DNA of 64,000 nucleotides from Haemophilus parainfluenzae. GTDB taxonomy: Bacteria; Pseudomonadota; Gammaproteobacteria; Enterobacterales; Pasteurellaceae. The stretch covers positions 1,240,001 to 1,304,000 of the forward strand of contig NZ_CP127167.1 of assembly GCF_036288925.1 (NCBI RefSeq), given 5' to 3'. Of the stretch, positions 32,225 through 43,145 are shown piece by piece (position 1 is the first letter of the stretch; each line of letters starts with the position of its first letter). Below the pieces are notes generated by a model that had not been told where the DNA came from, made no database searches, and worked only from the letters and a program-made list of their open reading frames with translations. Position numbers and translations under genes: made by a program.

Positions 32225-32809
32225 TTAAATTTTAAAACTGTTTAAGCGATTGGTGGCTTTCACCATACCTTCTTTGAAAAGCAATTCAATGCAATCGGTG
32301 GCTTCGTCTAACGCTTTATCGAGTACTTCTCTTTCTGCTGGCGAGGGTTTGTTAAGCACAAAGCCTGAAACTAAATCACGGTGTCCAGGATGGCCAATAC
32401 CAATGCGTAAACGATAAAAATTGTTGCTGTTACCAAGCTGAGCCACGATATCTTTTAGACCATTGTGTCCGCCATGTCCGCCACCTTGTTTTAATTTTAC
32501 GGTGCCCGGCGGTAAGTCTAATTCATCGTGTAGCACTAAAATTTCTTCTGGTTTGATGCGATAAAAATTAGTAAGTGCACCTACCGCTTTTCCACTTAAA
32601 TTCATAAACGTCGTTGGCACTAAAAAACGGACTTCTTTGCCGTTAATCAGTGTTTTTCCTACATAACCGAAGAATTTATTTTCTGCATTAAGCGAAAGAT
32701 TAAAGCGACGAGCCAAACGCTCAATCAGCCATTCCCCCGCATTGTGGCGGGTTTCCGCATATTTATCGCCAGGGTTTCCCAGCCCCACGATGAGTTTAAT
32801 TTCAGACAT
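32225..32809 (-). CDS. pth: Peptidyl-tRNA hydrolase
   Basis: Pth recycles peptidyl-tRNA. The start at 32809 ([19 protein letters not shown]) gives 194 residues, the usual length; 21 extra upstream codons are rejected. The catalytic histidine is in [12 protein letters not shown], with the asparagine in [11 protein letters not shown] and aspartate in [12 protein letters not shown]. It is transcribed ahead of ychF. Confidence 0.97.
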   Translation of the reverse strand: MSEIKLIVGLGNPGDKYAETRHNAGEWLIERLARRFNLSLNAENKFFGYVGKTLINGKEVRFLVPTTFMNLSGKAVGALTNFYRIKPEEILVLHDELDLPPGTVKLKQGGGHGGHNGLKDIVAQLGNSNNFYRLRIGIGHPGHRDLVSGFVLNKPSPAEREVLDKALDEATDCIELLFKEGMVKATNRLNSFKI

Positions 32810-32989
32810 AGTTTTCTGCTTGAATAAAAATAGTGGCGTATTGTAGCGAAAAAGGGCTAATTTCTCAATCATCGCTGTAAAGAACCCATATTTTGAGTTC
32901 GGTTGTACTTGATGAAATCCGACGAGTTAATAAAAATTTATGCTATTTTAACGTTTGGCTTTCTTTTTTGTAAAAGAAATGTAAAATGC

Positions 32990-33190
32990 GGCAACGTTTT
33001 AAATATGACCCATATTTAAGATGTGTTTCCAACCTAGCCAACCTCTTTGGGCAATTAGGGTAAAAACAAAAAAGCTGAAACGCTTTTTTTAATAAGTAGC
33101 GAGTCAAATGCCCCATGGCGTCTGTTTTTTAGCAACAGAAAGTTTAGGCTTCCCGCAAGGCACCCGACTTATTTTTTTCACCTCTTTTAG
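32990..33190 (+). ncRNA. Candidate structured RNA leader or small RNA upstream of dat
   Basis: About 390 bases separate pth and dat without a coding frame. The part from about 33000 is unusually GC-containing for an intergenic region, with blocks GATGTGTTTCCAACCTAGCC, GCGAGTCAAATGCCCCATGG and TTAGGCTTCCCGCAAGGCAC. GTG/CAC and AGCC/GGCT segments at the two ends could form a closing stem, and CTGTT/AACAG forms a small hairpin. A faint resemblance to the 5' and 3' arms of 6S RNA was noticed but is not secure. It may instead be a long dat leader. Confidence 0.35.
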
Positions 33191-33203
33191 AAGGTTTTAA
33201 TCA

Positions 33204-34568
33204 ATGACAATTACCACTCCTGTAAAAGCAATTCTTGCTTCCAATAAACACTTTTTAGATCGCCAAGATGCAATGGAATCAAACGTTCGTAGCTATCCGC
33301 GTAAATTACCGTTTGCTTATGAAAAAGCAGAAGGTTGCTGGGTTACTGACGTTGAAGGCAACAAATACCTAGATTTCTTAGCTGGCGCAGGCACTTTAGC
33401 ATTAGGGCATAATCACCCTGTGTTAATGCAGGCGATTCGTGATGTGTTAGATAGCGGTTTGCCTTTACACACACTGGATTTAACGACCCCATTAAAAGAT
33501 GCATTCACTGAAGAATTATTGTCATTCTTCCCGAAAGATGAATACATTTTACAATTCACTGGTCCATCAGGCGCAGATGCAAATGAAGCGGCAATTAAAT
33601 TAGCGAAAACTTACACTGGTCGTGGTAACGTGATCGCGTTCTCTGGCGGTTTCCATGGTATGACTCATGGCGCATTATCACTCACGGGTAACTTAAGTGC
33701 GAAAAATGCCGTGCAAAACTTAATGCCAGGCGTGCAATTCTTACCTTATCCGCATGAATACCGTTGCCCATTCGGCATTGGTGGCGAAGCTGGGGCAAAA
33801 GCCGTTGAACATTACTTTGAACACTTTATTGAAGATGTTGAAAGTGGTGTGGTAAAACCAGCAGCGGTTATTTTAGAAGCGATTCAAGGCGAAGGTGGTG
33901 TTGTGCCAGCGCCAATTAGCTTCTTACAAAAAGTCCGTGAAGTAACCAAAAAACATGGCATTTTAATGATCGTAGATGAAGTGCAAGCGGGCTTCTGTCG
34001 TTCAGGTAAAATGTTTGCGTTTGAACATGCGGGCATTCAACCTGATATCGTTGTGATGTCAAAAGCAGTAGGCGGTAGCTTGCCATTAGCCGTGCTTGCA
34101 ATCAAAAAAGAATTTGATGCTTGGCAACCAGCAGGCCATACCGGTACTTTCCGTGGTAACCAATTAGCGATGGCAACAGGTTATGCTTCACTAAAAATCA
34201 TGCGTAATGAAAACTTAGCGCAAAACGCTAAAGAACGTGGCGAGTACTTAACCAACGCATTACGCGAATTAAGCAAAGAATACCCATGTATCGGTAACGT
34301 GCGTGGTAAAGGCTTAATGATGGGAATTGATATTGTTGATGAACGTCAAGCCAAAGATGCAACAGGCGCATACCCACAAGATGGCGAACTTGCGGTCGCT
34401 ATCCAAAAAGCCTGCTTTAATAATAAATTATTGTTAGAGCGTGGCGGACGTGGCGGTAATGTTGTGCGTGTACTTTGTGCGGTAAACATCAATCAAGCAG
34501 AATGTGAAGAGTTTATTAAACGCTTTAAACAATCTGTTGTAGATGCATTAAAAGCCGTACGTGGTTAA
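33204..34568 (+). CDS. dat: Diaminobutyrate--2-oxoglutarate aminotransferase
   Basis: Dat makes L-2,4-diaminobutyrate from aspartate semialdehyde and glutamate. It is a 454-residue class III PLP aminotransferase with [40 protein letters not shown] (metal/PLP aspartate) and the PLP lysine in [20 protein letters not shown] precedes the ATG. The decarboxylase ddc follows, and together they form 1,3-diaminopropane, as known in Haemophilus and Acinetobacter. Confidence 0.95.
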   Translation: MTITTPVKAILASNKHFLDRQDAMESNVRSYPRKLPFAYEKAEGCWVTDVEGNKYLDFLAGAGTLALGHNHPVLMQAIRDVLDSGLPLHTLDLTTPLKDAFTEELLSFFPKDEYILQFTGPSGADANEAAIKLAKTYTGRGNVIAFSGGFHGMTHGALSLTGNLSAKNAVQNLMPGVQFLPYPHEYRCPFGIGGEAGAKAVEHYFEHFIEDVESGVVKPAAVILEAIQGEGGVVPAPISFLQKVREVTKKHGILMIVDEVQAGFCRSGKMFAFEHAGIQPDIVVMSKAVGGSLPLAVLAIKKEFDAWQPAGHTGTFRGNQLAMATGYASLKIMRNENLAQNAKERGEYLTNALRELSKEYPCIGNVRGKGLMMGIDIVDERQAKDATGAYPQDGELAVAIQKACFNNKLLLERGGRGGNVVRVLCAVNINQAECEEFIKRFKQSVVDALKAVRG

Positions 34569-34571
34569 TCA

Positions 34572-34650
34572 AGAGCGGTCAGATTTTGCAAATGTTTTGC
34601 GAAATTTGACCGCTTGCATTCCCCCTCTTTGTCAAAGAGGGGGAATTTTT
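34572..34650 (+). terminator. Two tandem terminator hairpins between dat and ddc
   Basis: The first is an uptake-signal-like stem (GAGCGGTCAGATTTTGC / GCGAAATTTGACCGCTT, about 34573-34615). The second is a very strong stem CCCCCTCTTT / AAAGAGGGGG (34621-34630, 34634-34643) followed by AATTTTTT, ending just before the ddc ribosome site. It may terminate most dat transcripts and reduce ddc expression. Confidence 0.8.
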
Positions 34651-34659
34651 TAGGAAAGA

Positions 34660-36201
34660 ATGGTTATGTCAGATCTTAAACAACATAAACAATCCCTTTT
34701 TTGTCGCGATGAGCAGTCGATTAAAGACTATGAAAATGCGATGAATAAAGCCGTGCAAGCGGTTTCAAATTGGTTGAAAAATGACAAAATGTACACGGGT
34801 GGCTCAATCAAACAAATGCGTGCTTTGATTGATGGATTCAAACCAAGCCAAGCTGGTGTAGGCGTAGAAAATGCGCTGGATCACCTCGTTGAAATTTTCT
34901 TAAATCCAAGTTTAAAAGTACATCATCCCCATTCATTGGCGCATTTACATTGCCCAACGATGGTCACTAGCCAAATTGCGGAAGTGTTAATCAATGCCAC
35001 AAACCAATCTATGGACTCTTGGGATCAAAGCCCGGCTGGTTCAATTATGGAAGAGCATTTGATTGAGTGGTTACGCCAAAAAGTGGGCTATGGACAAGGC
35101 ACTTCTGGGGTGTTTACCTCGGGCGGTACGCAGTCTAACTTAATGGGCGTGTTATTAGCGCGTGATTGGGCGATTGCTAATCACTGGAAAAATGAAGATG
35201 GCTCAGAATGGTCGGTGCAACGTGATGGTATTCCAGTTGATGCCATGAAGAAAGTCAAGGTTATTTGTTCAGAGAATGCGCATTTTTCTGTGCAAAAAAA
35301 TATGGCGATGATGGGAATGGGCTTCCAATCTGTGGTTACCGTGCCATCGAATGCCAATGCACAAATGGATGTCAACGCACTTGAACAAACATTGGCGCAA
35401 TTAAAAGCAGAAGGTAAAATAGTTGCTTGTATCGTGGCGACGGCAGGCACTACCGATGCTGGTGCGATTGATGATCTAAAAGCGATTAGAAAACTGGCAG
35501 ATGAATACCAAGCATGGTTACACGTTGATGCCGCTTGGGGCGGTGCATTATTGCTCTCTCAAGAATTCCGTCATTTCTTAGATGGCATTGAGCTAACGGA
35601 TTCAATTACGCTCGATTTCCACAAGCACTTCTTCCAAACCATTTCTTGTGGGGCATTCTTGCTTAAAGATCAAGCGAACTATCGTTTTATTGACTACAAA
35701 GCAGATTATCTCAATTCAGAATATGATGAAGAGCACGGCGTGCCAAACTTGGTGGCAAAATCTCTACAAACAACGCGTCGTTTTGATGCCTTAAAATTAT
35801 GGTTTACTGTCGAAGCATTAGGCGAAGAACTCTACGCTTCAATGATTGACCATGGCGTCAAATTGACCAAAGAAGTAGAAGGTTATATCAATGAAGCCGA
35901 AGAGTTAGAAATGCTCGTGCCAACGCAGTTCGCATCAGTGCTATTCTGTGTAGTACCAAAAGGCTATCCAGCAGAATTTTTAGATGCCTTAAACCAAAAT
36001 GTGGCGGATGAACTTTTTGCTCGTGGCGAAGCGAATATTGGTGTCACTAAAGTTGGCGATAAACAATCGCTAAAAATGACGACATTAAGCCCGATTGCTA
36101 CGCTTGAAAATGTAAAAGCATTGTTGGCTCAAGTCTTAGCTGAAGCAAACCGCATTAAAGATGCGATTGCAAACGGCACCTACGTACCACCGATTGACTA
36201 G
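34660..36201 (+). CDS. ddc: L-2,4-diaminobutyrate decarboxylase
   Basis: This PLP-dependent group II decarboxylase converts L-2,4-diaminobutyrate to 1,3-diaminopropane. It is 513 residues (511 if the second ATG at 34666 is used; AGGAAAG lies before both). Motifs include [37 protein letters not shown] and the PLP lysine in [19 protein letters not shown]. It works with the upstream Dat. Confidence 0.95.
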   Translation: MVMSDLKQHKQSLFCRDEQSIKDYENAMNKAVQAVSNWLKNDKMYTGGSIKQMRALIDGFKPSQAGVGVENALDHLVEIFLNPSLKVHHPHSLAHLHCPTMVTSQIAEVLINATNQSMDSWDQSPAGSIMEEHLIEWLRQKVGYGQGTSGVFTSGGTQSNLMGVLLARDWAIANHWKNEDGSEWSVQRDGIPVDAMKKVKVICSENAHFSVQKNMAMMGMGFQSVVTVPSNANAQMDVNALEQTLAQLKAEGKIVACIVATAGTTDAGAIDDLKAIRKLADEYQAWLHVDAAWGGALLLSQEFRHFLDGIELTDSITLDFHKHFFQTISCGAFLLKDQANYRFIDYKADYLNSEYDEEHGVPNLVAKSLQTTRRFDALKLWFTVEALGEELYASMIDHGVKLTKEVEGYINEAEELEMLVPTQFASVLFCVVPKGYPAEFLDALNQNVADELFARGEANIGVTKVGDKQSLKMTTLSPIATLENVKALLAQVLAEANRIKDAIANGTYVPPID

Positions 36202-36215
36202 TTTTTTATAGGAGG

Positions 36216-36240
36216 AAAAGGCCGATTTAAACGGTCTTTT
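36216..36240 (+). terminator. Terminator after ddc
   Basis: AAAAGGCCG / CGGTCTTTT (36216-36224, 36232-36240), one G-T pair, followed by T-rich sequence. Confidence 0.65.
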
Positions 36241-36245
36241 CTTTT

Positions 36246-36662
36246 TTATAGTATAAGTATTAGAACTCCACTTAAGATTAATAGACTTCCCATAACTAAT
36301 TTCATACTTAAAGGTTCGCCTAATAAAACTACACCTAAAATAATAGCAATAACCACACTGAGTTTATCAATGGGTGCAACCCAAGAGGCGGGCGCCATTT
36401 GCAAGGCACGATAATAACAAAGCCAAGATAGGCCCGTAGCAACACCAGAAAGAATTAAAAAGGTGAGTGGTTTTGCTGCAATATGTTGTGGCAGTTGCCA
36501 TTCGTTACGTGCGCTAATGATACCCGCTGTAACGAGTAAAACCACAATTGTACGGATAAATGTCGCAAGATTGCTGTTAATGCCTTCAACCCCTAATTTG
36601 CCTAAAATGGCGGTAAGTCCAGCGAAAAAGGCTGAACCAATAGCAAAAAATACCCAATTCAT
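36246..36662 (-). CDS. EamA-like four-helix membrane transporter
   Basis: This 138-residue hydrophobic protein has four to five membrane segments (IGSAFFAGLTAILGKLGV, FIRTIVVLLVTAGIIS, SGVATGLSWLCYYRALQMAP, VIAIILGVVLLGEPLSMKL). It corresponds to a single EamA repeat, half the size of typical drug/metabolite transporters, so it probably dimerises. Substrate unknown. It diverges from rnfH. Confidence 0.8.
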   Translation of the reverse strand: MNWVFFAIGSAFFAGLTAILGKLGVEGINSNLATFIRTIVVLLVTAGIISARNEWQLPQHIAAKPLTFLILSGVATGLSWLCYYRALQMAPASWVAPIDKLSVVIAIILGVVLLGEPLSMKLVMGSLLILSGVLILIL

Positions 36663-36743
36663 GATGTGCTCCTGATTTTATCGTTAATATTGACCGCACT
36701 TTTCCGCTATAATAACGGAAAACTCATTAAGACAGAATAAGAC

Positions 36744-37070
36744 ATGAAACAAATTAATATTGAAATTGCTTATGCCTTGCCGGATCGCTATTATTTGAAG
36801 TCCTTCAAAGTGGATGAAGGCACAATGATTCAAACGGCTATTTTACAATCGGGCATTTTACAACAGTTTACCGAGATCGATTTGCGTGAAAATAAAGTGG
36901 GGATTTATTCCCGTCCAGTAAAACTGAACGATCAATTAAAAGATGGCGATCGTATTGAAATTTACCGCCCATTATTAGCCGATCCTAAAGAAATTCGTCG
37001 TAAACGTGCAGCAGAGCAAGCCAAAGCCGCACAAGAAAAAGCTCAACAAGAAAAACAGGAAAAGGAGTAA
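36744..37070 (+). CDS. rnfH: RnfH family protein
   Basis: This 108-residue UPF0125/RnfH protein of ubiquitin-like fold ([40 protein letters not shown]) has a long charged lysine/glutamate-rich tail. Function is unknown; homologues lie near ratA or rnf genes. roxA follows after 3 bases. Confidence 0.9.
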   Translation: MKQINIEIAYALPDRYYLKSFKVDEGTMIQTAILQSGILQQFTEIDLRENKVGIYSRPVKLNDQLKDGDRIEIYRPLLADPKEIRRKRAAEQAKAAQEKAQQEKQEKE

Positions 37071-37073
37071 AAA

Positions 37074-38285
37074 ATGATCGCACTTTCCAACCAATATTGT
37101 CTGCCTGATGGCATTACCCCTGAAATTTTCCTGCGTGATTATTGGCAGAAAAAACCATTGATTATTCGTAATGGCTTGCCTGAAATTGTTGGCCAATTCG
37201 AGCCTGACGATATTATCGAATTAGCACAAGGCGAAGATGTGACGGCACGTTTAGTGAAAACCTTTTCAGATGATAATTGGAAAGTGTTTTTCAGTCCGTT
37301 ATCTGAAGAAGATTTTGCAGATGTGCCAGAGAAATGGTCGGTGCTCGTCCAAAATTTAGAGCAATGGAGTACTGAATTAGGTCAGCTTTGGAATAAATTT
37401 GGCTTTATCCCACAATGGCAACGCGACGATATTATGGTGTCTTATGCACCTAAAGGCGGTTCCGTTGGTAAGCATTATGACGAATATGATGTATTCTTGG
37501 TGCAAGGTTATGGTCATCGCCGTTGGCAGTTAGGTAAATGGTGTGATTCTTCTACAGAATTTAAACTGAATCAGCCGATTCGTATTTTTGATGATATGGG
37601 CGAATTGGTGATTGATGAAGTGATGAATCCAGGTGATATTCTTTATATTCCGGCTCGTATGTCACATTACGGTGTAGCAGAAGATGATTGCTTGACCTTT
37701 TCTTTTGGTTTGCGTTATCCGAATTTAGCAGATATTTTCGATAACGTGAATAAAGCGTTTTGTCATCAAGATCCTGAATTGAATTTAAGCGAATTCCAAT
37801 TACCGTTACGTTTAACGCAAGCAGAGCAGCGTACGGGCAAATTGGCTGATGAAAATATTCAGGCAATGAAAAAGCAATTCTTAGCGAAATTGGCAGAGTC
37901 TGAAGCCTTTGATGCCTTGTTCAAACAAGCAGTAGCCAGTGCAGTGAGCTCACGTCGTTATGAAATGTTAGTATCCGATGAAATGTCCGATCCTGACGAA
38001 GTGCGGTCAATTTTAGAAGAGGAACAAGGTGTATTAATGCAGGACAATAACTGCAAATTGCTTTACACCAAAAATCCGCTCCGCATTTATGCTAATGGCG
38101 AATGGTTAGATGAAGTGAATGTCATTGAAACGGAAGTGTTGAAACGCCTCTCCGATGGTGAAGCGCTAGATTGGGCATTCTTAAATAATTTAGTGAATGA
38201 TACAGAAGATCCTGAAAGTACAATGGAATTATTGCTCGATTCGATTTGTAACTGGCTAGATGATGGTTGGGTGTTGATTGAATAA
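37074..38285 (+). CDS. roxA: 50S ribosomal protein L16 arginine hydroxylase RoxA (YcfD)
   Basis: RoxA is a cupin 2-oxoglutarate oxygenase that hydroxylates an arginine of ribosomal protein L16. It is 403 residues, the usual length. The iron-binding HxD is in [20 protein letters not shown], and the second histidine in [17 protein letters not shown]. Its final base overlaps the xseA ATG (TAATG). It starts 3 bases after rnfH. Confidence 0.93.
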   Translation: MIALSNQYCLPDGITPEIFLRDYWQKKPLIIRNGLPEIVGQFEPDDIIELAQGEDVTARLVKTFSDDNWKVFFSPLSEEDFADVPEKWSVLVQNLEQWSTELGQLWNKFGFIPQWQRDDIMVSYAPKGGSVGKHYDEYDVFLVQGYGHRRWQLGKWCDSSTEFKLNQPIRIFDDMGELVIDEVMNPGDILYIPARMSHYGVAEDDCLTFSFGLRYPNLADIFDNVNKAFCHQDPELNLSEFQLPLRLTQAEQRTGKLADENIQAMKKQFLAKLAESEAFDALFKQAVASAVSSRRYEMLVSDEMSDPDEVRSILEEEQGVLMQDNNCKLLYTKNPLRIYANGEWLDEVNVIETEVLKRLSDGEALDWAFLNNLVNDTEDPESTMELLLDSICNWLDDGWVLIE

Positions 38286-39604
38286 TGTTTGAAAACATTT
38301 ATTCCGTTTCCCAACTGAACAGCGCCGCCCGCCAAATGTTGGAAGGGAATTTTTCACAGATTTGGCTTACAGGGGAGATTTCTAATTTCACTCAACCTGT
38401 GTCAGGGCATTGGTATTTAACGCTAAAAGATGAAAATGCCCAAGTTCGCGGTGCGATGTTCCGCATGAAAAATTTGCGTGTGGGGTTTCGTCCGCAAAAC
38501 GGCATGCAGGTCTTGGTACGAGCGAATGTCAGTTTATATGAGCCTCGCGGTGATTATCAGCTGATTATTGAATCTATGCACCCTGCTGGTGAGGGATTGT
38601 TGCAACAGCAATTTGAAGCGCTAAAAATGAAATTGGCGGCAGAAGGGTTGTTTGCACAAAACTTGAAGAAAAGCTTGCCGGATTTTGCTAAAGCCGTAGG
38701 TATTGTGACCTCTTCGACTGGCGCAGCTTTACAAGATATTCTGCATATTTTGGCTCGTCGAGATCCCAGTTTAAAAGTGGTGATTTATCCAACGGCAGTG
38801 CAAGGCAAAGAAGCAACGGCTGAAATTGTCCAAATGATTGAACTCGCTAATGCGCGTCAAGAAGTAGATGTATTAATTGTCGGCCGTGGTGGTGGTTCTT
38901 TAGAAGATCTTTGGTGCTTTAATGAAGAAGAAGTTGCGCGTGCGATTTTCCGTTCAAATTTACCGATTATCAGTGCAGTTGGTCACGAAACGGATGTTAC
39001 TATTGCCGATTTTGTGGCAGATTTACGCGCACCGACACCCTCTGCAGCGGCGGAGTTAGTGAGTCGCAATCAGCAGGAATTACTACAACAGTTAGCCTAT
39101 AAACAACAGCGCTTAGAGATGGAGTTGGATCGTATTTTTAGTCATCAACAACAACGTTTACAACGGTTACGTTTACGCCTGCAAAACCAACATCCGCAAA
39201 ATCAATTGTTGATGCAGAAAGCCAGAACGGCGCAATTACATCATCGTTTAGTCTTAGCGATGCAGCGCCAAATGGATAAAACGCAGCAAAAATTGACCGC
39301 ACTTTCAGCGCGCTTAAAACAAAATCCGTTGCCTTATCGATTGCAAAAACAATCACAGTATTTAGCTCAGTTACAAGTGCGGTTAAATTTAGGGGCGAAT
39401 CGTCAAGTTACGGAATGCCAAAATAAATTGGCGACATTGTGTGGCAAGTTAGATGGATTAAGCCCATTAAAAGTATTAGCGCGAGGGTATTCCATCACGG
39501 AAGATGTCAAAGGACATGCTATTGTGAGTGTGAAACAAGTCAAAATAGGCGACACCATTAAAACGAAGGTGGCAGATGGGGAAATAACCAGCCGCGTTTG
39601 TTAA
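38285..39604 (+). CDS. xseA: Exodeoxyribonuclease VII large subunit
   Basis: XseA is the catalytic subunit of the single-strand exonuclease VII. It is 439 residues with an OB fold ([20 protein letters not shown]), the catalytic segment ([40 protein letters not shown]) and a long coiled-coil region rich in Q, L and R (about residues 255-350). It is coupled to roxA by a one-base overlap. xseB is not adjacent. Confidence 0.96.
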   Translation: MFENIYSVSQLNSAARQMLEGNFSQIWLTGEISNFTQPVSGHWYLTLKDENAQVRGAMFRMKNLRVGFRPQNGMQVLVRANVSLYEPRGDYQLIIESMHPAGEGLLQQQFEALKMKLAAEGLFAQNLKKSLPDFAKAVGIVTSSTGAALQDILHILARRDPSLKVVIYPTAVQGKEATAEIVQMIELANARQEVDVLIVGRGGGSLEDLWCFNEEEVARAIFRSNLPIISAVGHETDVTIADFVADLRAPTPSAAAELVSRNQQELLQQLAYKQQRLEMELDRIFSHQQQRLQRLRLRLQNQHPQNQLLMQKARTAQLHHRLVLAMQRQMDKTQQKLTALSARLKQNPLPYRLQKQSQYLAQLQVRLNLGANRQVTECQNKLATLCGKLDGLSPLKVLARGYSITEDVKGHAIVSVKQVKIGDTIKTKVADGEITSRVC

Positions 39605-39624
39605 TTTAAATAAATTTTTAATGT

Positions 39625-39667
39625 AAACCTATGATGAATAAGAAATCATCATAGGTTTTCTTTTTTT
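39625..39667 (+). terminator. Terminator after xseA
   Basis: 13-bp arms AAACCTATGATGA / TCATCATAGGTTT followed by TCTTTTTTT. Confidence 0.9.
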
Positions 39668-39764
39668 GTGACCGGCTTCAAAGTTTCAACAAAAAAATAG
39701 AGGGTTCAGTTTTTTTTATTTTTTTATGGGAGTATTATGCGACCTTAATACTAGGAGAGTAATG

Positions 39765-40388
39765 ATGTCAGAAATTCAACAGTTTAGTCTGCACGATATA
39801 GAAGTTCTTAATGAAGAAACTGTTTATAAAGGTTTTTTTACACTTAAGAAAGTACAGTTTAAACATAAGCTTTTTGCTGGTGGCGAAAGTGGTGTTGTGA
39901 CACGTGAATTATTAGTCAAAGGTGCTGCTTCTGCAGTGATTGCTTACGATCCGAAAGAAGATGCGGTGGTTTTAGTGGAACAAGTACGTATTGGTGCATA
40001 TCAACCTGAATCAGCTCGTTCTCCTTGGTTATTAGAATTGATCGCCGGCATGGTCGAAGAGGGTGAACAACCTGAAGAAGTGGCTTTGCGTGAAAGTGAA
40101 GAGGAAGCTAGTGTATCTGTTCAAGATCTCACACATTGTTTAAGCGTGTGGGATAGCCCAGGTGGTGTCGTCGAACGTATTCATTTGTTTGTCGGTCGAG
40201 TAGATAGCTCACAAGCTAAGGGACTTCATGGTTTAGCTGAAGAGAATGAAGACATCCGTGTTCATGTGGTGAAACGTGAGCAAGCCTATCAATGGATGTG
40301 CGAAGGTAAAATTGATAATGGCATTGCAGTAATGGGCTTACAATGGCTTCAATTAAATTACGCCCAATTGCGGCAGCGCTGGCAATAG
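39765..40388 (+). CDS. nudF: ADP-ribose pyrophosphatase NudF
   Basis: NudF hydrolyses ADP-ribose to AMP and ribose 5-phosphate. The start at 39765 (second of two ATGs) is 7 bases after AGGAG and gives 207 residues. The Nudix box GMVEEGEQPEEVALRESEEE is present with its glutamates; the usual glycine near its end is serine. cpdA follows 7 bases later, the usual nudF-cpdA order. Confidence 0.93.
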   Translation: MSEIQQFSLHDIEVLNEETVYKGFFTLKKVQFKHKLFAGGESGVVTRELLVKGAASAVIAYDPKEDAVVLVEQVRIGAYQPESARSPWLLELIAGMVEEGEQPEEVALRESEEEASVSVQDLTHCLSVWDSPGGVVERIHLFVGRVDSSQAKGLHGLAEENEDIRVHVVKREQAYQWMCEGKIDNGIAVMGLQWLQLNYAQLRQRWQ

Positions 40389-40395
40389 GAGTCCC

Positions 40396-41220
40396 ATGAG
40401 CAATACATTTGAATGCGAACCCGCGAGTGAGATCGTCAAATTATTACAAATCACCGATCCTCATTTGTTTAAGGATACAAGCAAAGACTTATTAGGTATC
40501 AACACGCATGAAAGCTTTTCTCAGGTGTTAAAAGAAATTCAGGCAGAGTCTTTTAATTATGATGTCGTGCTTGCGACAGGTGATTTGGTACAAGATAGTA
40601 GCGACGAAGGTTATCTACGATTTGTTGAAATGGTTAAACCGTTAAATAAATCAGTATTTTGGCTTCCAGGTAACCATGATTTTCAACCTAAAATGGTCGA
40701 GCATTTAAGCCAATCACCTATTAACGCATCAAAACATTTACTTCTTGGCAAACATTGGCAAGTGATTTTGTTAGATAGCCAAGTTTCTGGTGTGCCTCAT
40801 GGCGAATTGAGTGCTTATCAGCTAGATTGGTTAAAAACAAAATTAGCCGAAAATCCAGCTCGTCATAGCTTAGTCGTCTTACATCACCATCTATTGCCAA
40901 CGAATTCAGCATGGCTTGATCAGCATAACTTACGTAATGCGCATGAATTCTCAGAGGTTCTTGCTCAATTCAACAATGTAAGAGGGATTTTATACGGTCA
41001 TATTCATCAAGAAGTCGATGGCTATTGGCAAGGTTATCAAACCATGGCAACACCAGCGACTTGTATTCAATTTAAGCCGGACAGCAACCATTTTGCTTTA
41101 GATACCTTACAACCAGGTTGGCGTGAAATTGAGCTACATCCAGATGGGCGAATTGAAACAAGGGTGAAGAGAATCAAACACAAAACGTTCTTGCCAAATA
41201 TGGAGGAAGAAGGATACTAA
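40396..41220 (+). CDS. cpdA: 3',5'-cyclic AMP phosphodiesterase CpdA
   Basis: CpdA hydrolyses cAMP and so tunes CRP-dependent genes and competence in Haemophilus. It is a 274-residue calcineurin-like phosphoesterase with metal ligands in LQITDPHLF, LATGDLVQDSS, LPGNHDFQP, LVVLHHHLLP and GILYGHIHQEVDG. AGGAG precedes the ATG. It is probably cotranscribed with nudF. Confidence 0.95.
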   Translation: MSNTFECEPASEIVKLLQITDPHLFKDTSKDLLGINTHESFSQVLKEIQAESFNYDVVLATGDLVQDSSDEGYLRFVEMVKPLNKSVFWLPGNHDFQPKMVEHLSQSPINASKHLLLGKHWQVILLDSQVSGVPHGELSAYQLDWLKTKLAENPARHSLVVLHHHLLPTNSAWLDQHNLRNAHEFSEVLAQFNNVRGILYGHIHQEVDGYWQGYQTMATPATCIQFKPDSNHFALDTLQPGWREIELHPDGRIETRVKRIKHKTFLPNMEEEGY

Positions 41221-41222
41221 AC

Positions 41223-41263
41223 AAAGTGCGGTTAAAATTCAGGTGATTTTAACCGCTCTTTTT
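41223..41263 (+). terminator. Uptake-signal terminator after cpdA
   Basis: AAAGTGCGGTTAAAA and TTTTAACCGCTCTTTTT form a long hairpin with a T-run. Confidence 0.8.
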
Positions 41264-41370
41264 CTATACCGAAATGGGTAAAAGTCCATTTTACACTAGC
41301 CAGAATTCCCACAACTCTGTACAATAGCCGACCGATTTTATCTTTTAACTAATCTTTATTTTTAAGCAAT

Positions 41371-42795
41371 ATGACGCAAAAATTACATATTAAAACATGG
41401 GGCTGTCAGATGAATGAGTACGATTCATCAAAAATGGCCGATCTTCTCTTAAATACACATGGTTTAGAATTAACGGATATTCCAGAAGAAGCCGATGTGT
41501 TACTTCTTAACACCTGTTCTATTCGTGAAAAAGCACAAGAGAAAGTGTTCCATCAATTAGGTCGTTGGAAAGAATTAAAAAAACAAAATCCAAACTTAGT
41601 GATTGGTGTGGGCGGTTGTGTAGCATCACAAGAAGGTGAGCATATTCGTCATCGTGCACCTTATGTGGATATCGTATTTGGTCCGCAAACTTTACATCGT
41701 TTGCCAGAAATGATTAACCAAATCCGTGGCGGCAAAAGTTCGGTGGTGGATGTAAGTTTCCCTGAAATTGAGAAATTTGACCGCTTACCAGAGCCTCGCG
41801 CAGAAGGCCCAACAGCGTTTGTGTCTATTATGGAAGGCTGTAATAAATATTGTACTTACTGCGTGGTGCCTTATACCCGTGGTGAAGAAGTGAGCCGTCC
41901 TGTTGATGATGTATTATTTGAAATTGCGCAGTTGGCCGATCAAGGTGTACGTGAAATCAATTTATTAGGCCAAAACGTAAATGCGTATCGTGGCCCGACA
42001 TTTGATGGCGGTATCTGTACATTTGCGGAGTTATTGCGTTTAGTGGCGTCTATTGATGGTATCGACCGTTTACGTTTTACCACCAGTCACCCAATCGAAT
42101 TTACTGATGATATTATTGACGTGTATCGCGACACACCAGAATTAGTAGATTTTGTACACTTGCCGGTGCAAGCTGGTTCTGACCGTATTTTAACCATGAT
42201 GAAACGTGGTCATACCGCGTTAGAATATAAATCGATTATTCGTAAATTACGTGCAGTGCGTCCAAATATTCAAATCAGCTCAGATTTCATTGTGGGCTTC
42301 CCTGGTGAAACCAATGAAGAGTTTGAACAAACAATGAACCTAATCGCACAAGTGAATTTTGATATGAGCTTCAGCTTTATCTATTCTGCGCGTCCAGGTA
42401 CACCTGCAGCAGATATGCCAGATGATGTAACCGAAGAAGAGAAAAAACAACGTCTCTATCTTTTACAAGAGCGTATTAACCAACAAGCGGCACAATATAG
42501 TCGCCGTATGCTTGGTACAGAGCAACGCGTGTTGGTGGAAGGGCCATCTAAGAAAGATATTATGGAATTAACAGGACGTACGGAAAACAACCGTATTGTA
42601 AATTTCCAAGGCTCACCAGATATGATTGGTAAGTTTGTCGATATCAAGATTACCGATGTTTATACTAACTCTCTACGTGGCGATGTGGTGCGTACTGAAG
42701 ATCAAATGGGATTACGTATTGCACAATCTCCACAAGAAGTAATGAATCGTACTCGTAAAGAAGATGAATTAGGCGTAGGACGTTATCACGGCTAA
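41371..42795 (+). CDS. miaB: tRNA-2-methylthio-N6-dimethylallyladenosine synthase MiaB
   Basis: MiaB is a radical-SAM methylthiotransferase that modifies A37 of tRNAs reading U-starting codons. It is 474 residues. The N-terminal cluster cysteines are in [22 protein letters not shown] and GVGGCVASQ; the radical SAM CxxxCxxC is [24 protein letters not shown] domain is at the C-terminus. Nothing unusual. Confidence 0.97.
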   Translation: MTQKLHIKTWGCQMNEYDSSKMADLLLNTHGLELTDIPEEADVLLLNTCSIREKAQEKVFHQLGRWKELKKQNPNLVIGVGGCVASQEGEHIRHRAPYVDIVFGPQTLHRLPEMINQIRGGKSSVVDVSFPEIEKFDRLPEPRAEGPTAFVSIMEGCNKYCTYCVVPYTRGEEVSRPVDDVLFEIAQLADQGVREINLLGQNVNAYRGPTFDGGICTFAELLRLVASIDGIDRLRFTTSHPIEFTDDIIDVYRDTPELVDFVHLPVQAGSDRILTMMKRGHTALEYKSIIRKLRAVRPNIQISSDFIVGFPGETNEEFEQTMNLIAQVNFDMSFSFIYSARPGTPAADMPDDVTEEEKKQRLYLLQERINQQAAQYSRRMLGTEQRVLVEGPSKKDIMELTGRTENNRIVNFQGSPDMIGKFVDIKITDVYTNSLRGDVVRTEDQMGLRIAQSPQEVMNRTRKEDELGVGRYHG

Positions 42796-42818
42796 TCATA
42801 TTAAGAATATAGATAAGT

Positions 42819-42847
42819 AACCGTACGAAAGTGCGGTTATTTTTTTA
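42819..42847 (+). terminator. Terminator after miaB
   Basis: AACCGTAC GAAA GTGCGGTT (42819-42838), one T-G pair, followed by ATTTTTTTATG; the second arm is an uptake signal. Confidence 0.75.
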
Positions 42848-42931
42848 TGTGTTTTTTAGAAAAGAGAGTAGGAAAGTCTTTATCCTGAATTTTAGGCATA
42901 AAAAAACACCAATTAAGATGCTGATTTAAAG

Positions 42932-42988
42932 TGGTGGGTCGTGAAGGATTCGAACCTTCGACCAACGGATTAAAAGTCCGCTGCTCTA
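42932..42988 (-). repeat. 3' 57 bases of tRNA-Lys: left attachment site of a prophage remnant
   Basis: These bases are identical to the 3' 57 bases (T-arm, anticodon TTT, encoded CCA) of the complete tRNA-Lys at 45460-45535. Identity stops within the D-arm side at 42988. The partial copy is what integration into a tRNA gene leaves on the far side of a prophage. Confidence 0.85.
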
Positions 42989-43145
42989 TACGATAACGCA
43001 TTGCGCGTTCGTGCTTGGGCGAGCCGTTGGGGCATTCGTCAGTTCCAATTCTACGGTGGCGCATCAATTTCCGTTTAGCGTGAATTGCGCCGATTAATCA
43101 GCGGTCAAGCCGTTGCCGTTTGTGTTGCGCGCCATCCAGCAAAGC
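42989..43145 (+). pseudogene. Fragment of P2-type replication endonuclease gpA
   Basis: Starting directly at the tRNA fragment, the frame reads YDNALRVRAWASRWGIRQFQ then FYGGASISV, TAG, RELRRLISGQ. This matches the GIRQFQFxGGAxVxVxRELRRL block of P2-like gpA. The amber codon replaces an aromatic codon. Only about 50 codons survive. Confidence 0.65.

Noticed and set aside
32990..33190. tmRNA or RNase P RNA upstream of dat
   Set aside because: Too short, and the conserved termini and tag or P4 segments of those RNAs are not seen.
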